From: Gymnopilus junonius
Taxonomy: Eukaryota > Basidiomycota > Agaricomycetes > Agaricales > Galerinaceae
Assembly (NCBI GenBank): GCA_015501075.1
Contig: JADNYJ010000325.1
Span: 1-36,158, forward strand
Length of the DNA: 36,158 nucleotides
Reading direction: 5' to 3'
The position numbers and the translations under genes are program-made. This document shows, piece by piece, positions 30,233-36,158 of the stretch. Position 1 is the stretch's first letter. The number at the start of each line of letters is the position of its first letter. The notes below the pieces were generated by a model, which ran no database searches, was not told where the DNA came from, and worked only from the letters and a program-made list of their open reading frames with translations.

Positions 30233-30334
30233 CTTGCTCTTTTGAAGATGATTTACAGCTAATGGATTGCTTTAGGTTTATGCACCATTCGAGTATGTGG
30301 AGGGGCCTGGTCCAGAAGTCAAAGAAATGGTCTG
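30233..30334 (+). pseudogene. DUF6532-like host gene, penultimate fragment
   Basis: 102 bases between the TIR element and E3. Read in the frame set by the upstream fragment (GIGAR, using the target copy), it encodes SCSFEDDLQLMDCFRFMHH and WRGLVQKSKKWS without a stop. The frame continues across the 5-mer GTCTG into the minus-strand fragment at 15037. This is the strongest evidence for the original order of the pieces. Confidence 0.65.
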
Positions 30335-30808
30335 TGTTACAATTTCCTTATCTCATCGGACTCACGTGTCACTCTTTTCTTTTCTTTTATCATTTATTGT
30401 TGGATTATTTAATTATAGATTTCCTTCTGATCATCTTTGCCTGCAAAGATGATCATTTACTTTCTTACAAGTTTGAGGACAATCTTTCCCTTTTGATCAT
30501 CATCCCTTGCACAGCCCGCAGCCTCTATGATGATCACCCCTTCCGCTACCCCTCATTTTGTTATCGTTTCACTTCCATTTCATCTATTTTATTATCAACC
30601 ACAAATAGTATATAAACTGTAGCTAGTCTACTTGTATCGGTAGCTAGTTCTTGAGAATCAACTCTCTTGTAACTACCAGAGTGAACTTGAACTCTTAGGC
30701 AATCTTCTGTCGAAGACAATACCTAAGAGACTTCATTGAACCGACCTCTACAACTACTATGCCAGCTCTTATCTTATCAGATTAGAGTCTGTCATTAAAG
30801 TCATAACA
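30335..30808 (+). repeat. E3 5' LTR with promoter
   Basis: 474 bp, TGTTACAATTTCC..AGTCATAACA. TATATAA is at 30609-30615, and the predicted start GTAGCTAGTTCTT is at 30640-30652. Upstream of TATA there are two palindromes: 30428-30455 (TGATCATCTTTGC with its exact inverse, 2-base loop) and 30494-30536 (TGATCATCAT with its inverse, 23-base loop). The flanking 5-mer before the LTR is GTCTG. Confidence 0.85.
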
Positions 30809-30822
30809 AAAGAACTAGCTAC
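30809..30822 (+). promoter_or_regulatory. E3 primer-binding site, self-priming type
   Basis: AAAGAACTAGCTAC directly after the LTR, identical to E2 and complementary over 13 bases to 30640-30652. Confidence 0.65.
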
Positions 30823-30868
30823 ACTCAACCAATGCTTTCTGCTTAGCAAGTGTTATCTGCCGACATAA

Positions 30869-31098
30869 CAGCTCACAGAAGAGGATGATTCGCTGCTATC
30901 ACTAGTGACAAAGAATTCTCTGACCTGGCCACCGACCGACACTCAGAATCCGAGGCATCAGATGTATTTGACACCCCACCCAAAGGAGACAATCCCCTTG
31001 CAAGATCAATGCTCTTTGGAACACTAGTTCAAGAGCCAGTGACACCGCTTAGGTCTGATTTTGCTTCATTTTTAGTGAGACTATTGGGCCCTGAATGA
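30869..31098 (+). pseudogene. E3 leader ORF relic upstream of gag
   Basis: Matches the E2 leader peptide (ITSDKEFSDLATDRHSESE, ending FASFLVRLLGPE), but the ATG is lost and a TGA interrupts it after RRG. The stop at the end is a TGA shared with E2. Confidence 0.4.
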
Positions 31099-31171
31099 AA
31101 CCGAACCGAACCCGACATCACCGAACCAACCAAACCAGAACAACTGACCCACCCCCATTTTCTATCCAGTA

Positions 31172-32053
31172 ATGGCCACTCAACCCACCAGCAACACTGC
31201 TTCTTCCAACAATGGAAAAGGTCTGGGAGTAGTCCCTCAGCCCTTCTCCGGAGACTGCTCCAAGGCCAAAAACTTTATTCAAGATGTCAATGATTACCTG
31301 GAAGTCAATCGTGAACTTTACGATACTGATGCCAAGAAAATAATTTTCACCCTTGGACTTCTCAGAGGAGGAGAAGCCAAAGCCTGGAAACAGGCTTGGA
31401 GGAACAACCACTGGACTCCAGAAAAGAATACTGCTGGAGTTCTCACCAGCACCATCAACAAGAATTACGGGTCAAGTGCAGAATTTATTGCCGAGTTTAA
31501 CAAGGCGTTTCTGCCCACTGAAATGAAAGATCAAAGTTTCTTTGATCTTAGGCATTTGAAGCAGGGGAAAGCTTCTGCTGCTGAATTGAATGCCAAGTTC
31601 AATGAACTGGTACAACTCACTGGAATCCCCATGAAGGACAATGAGAGCATCCTGATCAATTACTATATGAATGCTCTCAACATGTGGCTCCAGGAGAAGA
31701 TTATGGGGTTGGACTCCCTCCCCATGACCCTGACCACTTGGCAAAAGAAGGCAGTTGAATTCGACACTCACCATGCTAATCTTGCATGCTTACTGGGTAA
31801 AGGGTCCAAATGAATGAACGAATGAAGGAACTGGTGGACGAATGTGACCAGGGGACCCACACAGTCCCATTACCATGCCCCACCCCGAATGAACAACCAT
31901 CATGACCCCAATGTGATGGACGTCGACCAGATCAACGTGAATGCGATGTCGCAGGAAGAAAGAAATGAGCTCCTCAGAAAAGGGCTCTGTTTTAGGTGCA
32001 AAAAGCCCGGACACGTGTCTAGGGATTGCCTGACAAAAGGGACGAACCAATGA
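31172..32053 (+). pseudogene. gag: E3 gag with intact CCHC knuckle
   Basis: ATG 31172 opens 213 codons (to 31813): VVPQPFSGDCSKAKNFIQD, LRGGEAKAWKQAWRNNHW, FDLRHLKQGKASAAELN. A frame change near 31810-31850 leads to 31844-32053, with MDVDQINVNAMSQEERNELL and the zinc knuckle CFRCKKPGHVSRDC (31988-32029), complete here but broken in E2. About 280 residues in total, usual for this type. The particle protein would be functional apart from the frame change. Confidence 0.85.
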
Positions 32054-32181
32054 AACTCGCCCCCGAAGAAAAACCCCCTCAAAGGGAAAGTGCTCCACGT
32101 GCACATCAGGTCCCTGATGCAGGACCTGACTGAAGAAGAATGAGAGGAAGTGTTTGAGTTAGGCGATGCAGAGGGTTTTCA

Positions 32182-32830
32182 TTGAGGAGATGCATGAAAC
32201 CGACGTATGCAACTCCCTCTCTTGATATTTATTCCTTAGTCTCAGCTCAGATTGAAAATAAATCATTATTATTGCCATTTTCATTCGAGACTGAGAAGGG
32301 AATAAAAATTGCCGGAATGACTCTGGGAGACACTGGAGCAAAAGGGAAGTTCATTGACCAGAACTTTGTCAAAAAACACAACCTGGAAACTATGGCATTG
32401 GAAATTGAGATTCGAGTTTATAATGTAGACAGTACCCTGAACAAGAAAGGTACTATCAAATGCTACATCAACCTTAAACTCAACATTGATGGACAACCAT
32501 GCACAGAATGATTACTGGTCACTGGACTAGGAAAGCAAAGAGTAATCTTAGGCTTTCCCTGGTTCTCTGAAAACAACCCGGAAATCAACTGGAAAAACAG
32601 ACAAGTTAAAATCAACAGGGACATGACTACTACTTCCAAAATAGAAGAAGTACCTGATGAGGAAATCCAACAAGTCAATCAGTTGGATGACTCTTCAGAC
32701 TTGGTTATTTCCTTCTTAGAAGATGAATCTTTGGACAACCCTTCGGACCTAGTCATTTCCTTTTTAGGAAATGAACCTCTTCCGGAGACTAAAGATATTT
32801 GAAATATCCCTGAAGACAAAGACGAAATTT
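32182..32830 (+). pseudogene. E3 protease region
   Basis: The frame 32182-32511 holds MTLGDTGAKGKFIDQNF, with the catalytic Asp-Thr-Gly preserved, then TGA 32509-32511 where E2 also has a stop. Coding resumes at LLVTGLGKQRVILGFPWFS. The linker to RT (32640-32830) is Asp/Glu/Ser-rich. Confidence 0.75.
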
Positions 32831-32838
32831 GGATCAAT

Positions 32839-34460
32839 GTGAAACTAACTTCCTCACAAATATTCGCTCAGAAACATGATGCAAAGAAAGAAGAGAAGCC
32901 GCTCAAGGAAATGATCCCACTGGAATATCACGAATACCTGGACATCTTCGACAAAGACACCGCTAACCGATTCCCTGAGTCTCGATCTTGGGACCATAAG
33001 ATCGAACTCAAGGAAGGTTTTCAACCAAAGGTCTTCAAGACTTATCCTCTAATGCCCTCTGAGGATGAAGAATTAGACAAATTTTTGGAAGAAAACCTGA
33101 AGAAAGGCTACATCTGACTGTCGAAATTGCCAATGGCTTCCCCCTTCTTTTTTGTATCCAAGAAGGATGGAAAACTGCGACCTTGTCAAGATTATTGGTA
33201 CCTAAACACATGGACAGTTAAGAACACCTATCCCCTCCCTCTGATCCCCGAGCTCATGGATAAACTCAAAGGAGCCAAGTATTTCACCAAACTTGACATC
33301 CGATGGGGTTATAACAACATTTGGATCAAGGACAGTGACCAATGGAAAGTGGCATTCAAGATGAATAAAGGATTATTCGAACCAACTGTGATGTTCTTTG
33401 GCATGTGTAACTCTCCGGCGACCTTCCAGTCAATGATGGACTTGATGTTTAAAGATGTCATCCATCAGGGCTTCGTTATCATATATATGGACGATATTCT
33501 TATCTTTCACAAAGATAAAATGAAACTGGAACAGATAATGAAGGAAGTCCTTCAAATACTCAAGGATAACAATTTGTATTTGAAGCTGGAAAAATGCGCA
33601 TTTGCCCAGACAAAAATCGATTATCTTGGAATGATTATCCAAGAAGGCACAATATTGATGGACCCATCGAAACTCAGCGGTATCGCTGACTGGCCTGAAC
33701 CGAAGAACATGAAACAGATCTGATCCTTCTTAGGATTCAGGAACTTTTACAGGTGATTTATTAGGAAATACTCAGAAATAGCTCATGTGCTTAACAAGCT
33801 ATTGAAAAAGGACTGTAGCTTTGAATGGAATGAAGACACCAAGAAATCATTCGAGCTACTGAAATGGAAATTTATGGAAGAACCTGTCCCTGACCATGCC
33901 AGACACTGCCAAACCATTCCAGATCGAATGTGACACATCGAAATATGCGTCTGGAGCAGTACTAATGCAAATGGACAGTAACGGAGACAGGCACCCAGTA
34001 GCATTCATCTCGAAGACGTTCTCTCTGACTGAGAGGAACTATGAGATTTATGACAGAGAATTACTGGCGATGATCCGATCCCTCAAGGAATGGCGACATT
34101 ACATTCAAGGGATTGGTATTCACAATGACAATCTATTCAGACCACAAGAATCTGACATACTTCAGAAGTACTCAGAAACTGAATAGAAGACAGGCGCGAT
34201 GGTCATTATTCCTGTTGGAGTATGACATTCAACTGGTACACCTCCCTGGAAGCAAGATGGTGCAATCAGATGCCCTCTCAAGAAGACCAGACATGATCCC
34301 CAATGAGGATCATGACAATGAAGACAAGATTCTCCTTCCAGAGAATCTATTTATAAATTTGATTGACGCTGATCTCCAAATAGAAATTGCCCAATCAAGG
34401 AAACAGGACAAAGACATAGTGGACGCATTGAAACTCCTCACTCAAGAAGGACCTAAGTCT
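32839..34460 (+). pseudogene. pol: E3 reverse transcriptase and RNase H
   Basis: 32839-33117 is the RT N terminus ([37 protein letters not shown]), ending at TGA 33115-33117. 33127-33723 has [30 protein letters not shown] and the catalytic YMDDILIF. It stops at TGA 33721-33723, with another at 33754-33756. RNase H (33896-34470) has [20 protein letters not shown] and [10 protein letters not shown], split by single extra bases near 33888 and 34110. Bases 33335-34276 match E2 18808-19747 almost exactly. Confidence 0.85.
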
Positions 34461-34469
34461 CGCCAAAGA

Positions 34470-35700
34470 CTTAGATGACTGGGAGACAATGCAAATGGAA
34501 GGCACGTCGAATTAATCTTTTACAAGAAAAAGAATATATTCCCGATGATCAAGAACTACGCAGAAGGAAAATTGTCACGATGTACCATGACTCGGTCACC
34601 GCAGGACACCCCGGAGAACTGGAAACATACAATGCAGTACACAACTTACTGGTGGCCCAGAATGCAAACATTCATCAAGAATTATGTCAAAGGTTGTGGA
34701 CAATGCCAACAGTTCAAGATCAACCGGAAACCCGGCAACCCATCCCTCTACCCGATTGAAGGAGCAAATCCATGAGACCATTTGCACAATGCTCCATGGA
34801 TATGATCACGGACCTCCCAGCATTGACGGTATGATTCTTTATTGGTTGTGGTTGATCCACGGACTTACAAAGGGGGTAATTATCATGCCTTGCTCAAAAA
34901 CTCTTTCACAAGAAGGAGCAGCATTACTCCTCAGGACAACTTATTCAAGCGATTTGGCCTACCGGACAGTATCATTTCTGATAGAGGACCCCAATTCGCA
35001 GCTAGAACATTCCAGGAACTCTCAAACTCCTCGGAATCAAGTCAAAGTTGTCCACGGCATACACCCCAGTCAGATGGCACCATGGAAAGGTTCAATCAGG
35101 AAATAGAAGTGTATCTCACTATCTATGCTCTTCCAACCCGACCACTTGGAAACAACATGTTGCACCCTAGAATTTCCACAATGATCGAAGACATGCAGAC
35201 AGGCAAAAGACCCCATTTGAACTCATGTTTGGACCAACCCTGTCGCAATTCCCACCACATTTGAAACAAGGTTTCCCTCAGTAGAAGAAGCTAAAGAACC
35301 CGATTTCAGACAGAAAAGAAGCTTTGGCAGCACATGAATTGGCCAGAGCAAGAATGGCAGATCTACAAAAGTCCAACTTGTACCATTCAAAGAAGGACAG
35401 AAGGTATGGCTGGATCATGTAACCTCAAGACATGATACAACAAGAAGTTGGCACTGAGAAGAGAAGGACCATTCAAGATCAAACATGTCCTAGACCTCTC
35501 ATGTATCAGCTGCAACTGCCAAAACGTGGAAAATTCATGATATTTTCCATGCAATTGCTGATGCCATACATGGAAACACAGGTTCATGGCCAAATTTCAC
35601 ACAACCACCCCCTGAAACAATTGATGGAGAATCCGAATATGAAGTTGAAACGATTCTCAACATTGAAAGTACCGAAGGATGGATTATCAGTACTATGTCA
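34470..35700 (+). pseudogene. E3 integrase, fragmented
   Basis: HHCC module in pieces (HDSVTAGHPGELE; VKGCGQCQQFK at 34545-34775), core with SIISDRGPQFAARTFQEL and QSDGTMERFNQEIEVYL (34842-35264), and C terminus with KVPKDG and related residues. Frames change many times, largely by one base, far more than in the RT segment. Confidence 0.75.
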
Positions 35701-35790
35701 AGTGGGCTGTTACCCGATTACCGAAGCATCATGGGAACCTGGATCAAACCTAGCCAACACTGGAAAAGCTTGAAGAATACAATGTCTTCA
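35640..35790 (+). pseudogene. E3 chromodomain remnant
   Basis: Pieces corresponding to the E2 chromodomain: NMKLKRFSTL in one frame, then CYPITEASWEPGSNLANT. It is broken but recognisable by comparison with 17275-17440. Confidence 0.55.
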
Positions 35791-35907
35791 TTCTTTACCA
35801 CCATACCAACAATGAACTCAAACGCCACATCCCCCTCTTACTACGACAATCATTTATGGCTGATCTTTTACAATAACTCAATACTGTGCCCCCCTCTTAC
35901 CTATGAT

Positions 35908-36158
35908 GATATGTTTACATCGAACCCTTATATTCCTGAAACCACCACCCACACCCGAAAGATGAGATTACCTATTGGGAATGGAAGTTCACTCGAGAAC
36001 CTCCTGCCCAATACCCAAAAATATCACCTGGAAAAGTGAACAGGAGTGGAATGCCATTGACCACCAGGATGATTGATCAAGAAAAACAGATGGGAAACCG
36101 AAAACAATCACACCCATCAAGGAGAAGGCCTCAAGGTGCCCTGATCAAGAAACTGCGG
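35908..36158 (+). pseudogene. E3 extra ORF after pol, start only
   Basis: ATG 35908 starts MFTSNPYIPETTTHTRK, the counterpart of the E2 extra ORF. A frame change follows (about 35955), then the ITYWEWKFTRE-like coding in another frame, cut by the window end. Confidence 0.5.

Larger units (their letters stand above)
30335..36158 (+). mobile_element. E3: second copy of the E2 family, 3' end beyond the window
   Basis: 5' LTR, primer site, leader, gag, protease, RT, RNase H, integrase and the start of the chromodomain and extra ORF are present in E2 order. It lies in inverted orientation to E2, about 7.6 kb away. Gag and protease keep more of the active-site residues than E2, but the integrase region is damaged by many 1-base length changes. 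The 3' LTR is not in the window. Confidence 0.85.

Overview
The window looks like nuclear DNA of a mushroom-forming basidiomycete (Agaricomycetes). The signs are short introns of about 50-60 bp with GT..AG ends, Ty3/gypsy elements of types common in that group, and relics resembling gene families heavily expanded there (TET/JBP-like 2OG-Fe(II) oxygenase, RecQ-like helicase, DUF6589, DUF6532). Family names are from memory of sequence patterns, not from searches. Almost everything is mobile DNA or a gene broken by mobile DNA. I see no rRNA, CRISPR array or credible functional tRNA.

Layout. 1-5846: a partial hypothetical gene, a tRNA-like (SINE-type) segment, unrecognised AT-rich sequence, a relic of a charged coiled-coil protein (minus), and a long-inverted-repeat element (3607-5024) carrying a nested hAT-type MITE (4401-4972). 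About 5847-14682: a decayed Ty3/gypsy element E1 (plus) with gag, a repeat-module region, protease, RT/RNase H, integrase, an intact extra ORF after pol, and a 3' LTR; no 5' LTR is visible. 14810-15037: the last exons of a DUF6532-like host gene (minus). 15038-22758: chromovirus-type Ty3/gypsy element E2 (minus). 22788-25386: an unrecognised relic (minus) and a broken TET/JBP-like oxygenase gene (plus) with a MITE in an intron. 25662-28117 and 30233-30334: the rest of the DUF6532-like gene (plus). 28118-30223: an element with 147-bp terminal inverted repeats and a 9-bp target duplication, carrying the 5' halves of a RecQ-like helicase gene and a DUF6589-like gene pointing at each other. 30335-36158: element E3 (plus), same family as E2, running off the window.

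How the parts fit. The DUF6532-like gene is the key to the history. Its reading frame is restored when one target-duplication copy is kept at each of three insertion points: a MITE (AGCAAGTC), the RecQ/DUF6589 element (GTGCAAGGT) and an LTR element (GTCTG). The last join links position 30334 to 15037 in inverted orientation. The outer flank of the E2 3' LTR and the outer flank of the E3 5' LTR carry the same 5-mer, and those two LTRs resemble each other more than the two LTRs of E2 do. The simplest reading is that the segment between E2 and E3 has inverted (really, or in the assembly) by exchange inside a roughly 940-bp tract of pol that is almost identical in both.

Most premature stops I could place in conserved frames are TGA where arginine CGA is expected, and protease glycines are lost at CpG sites, which points to decay by deamination of methylated CpG. 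E2 and E3 have a 13-nt match between the predicted mRNA 5' end and the sequence just after the LTR, as expected for Tf1-type self-priming.
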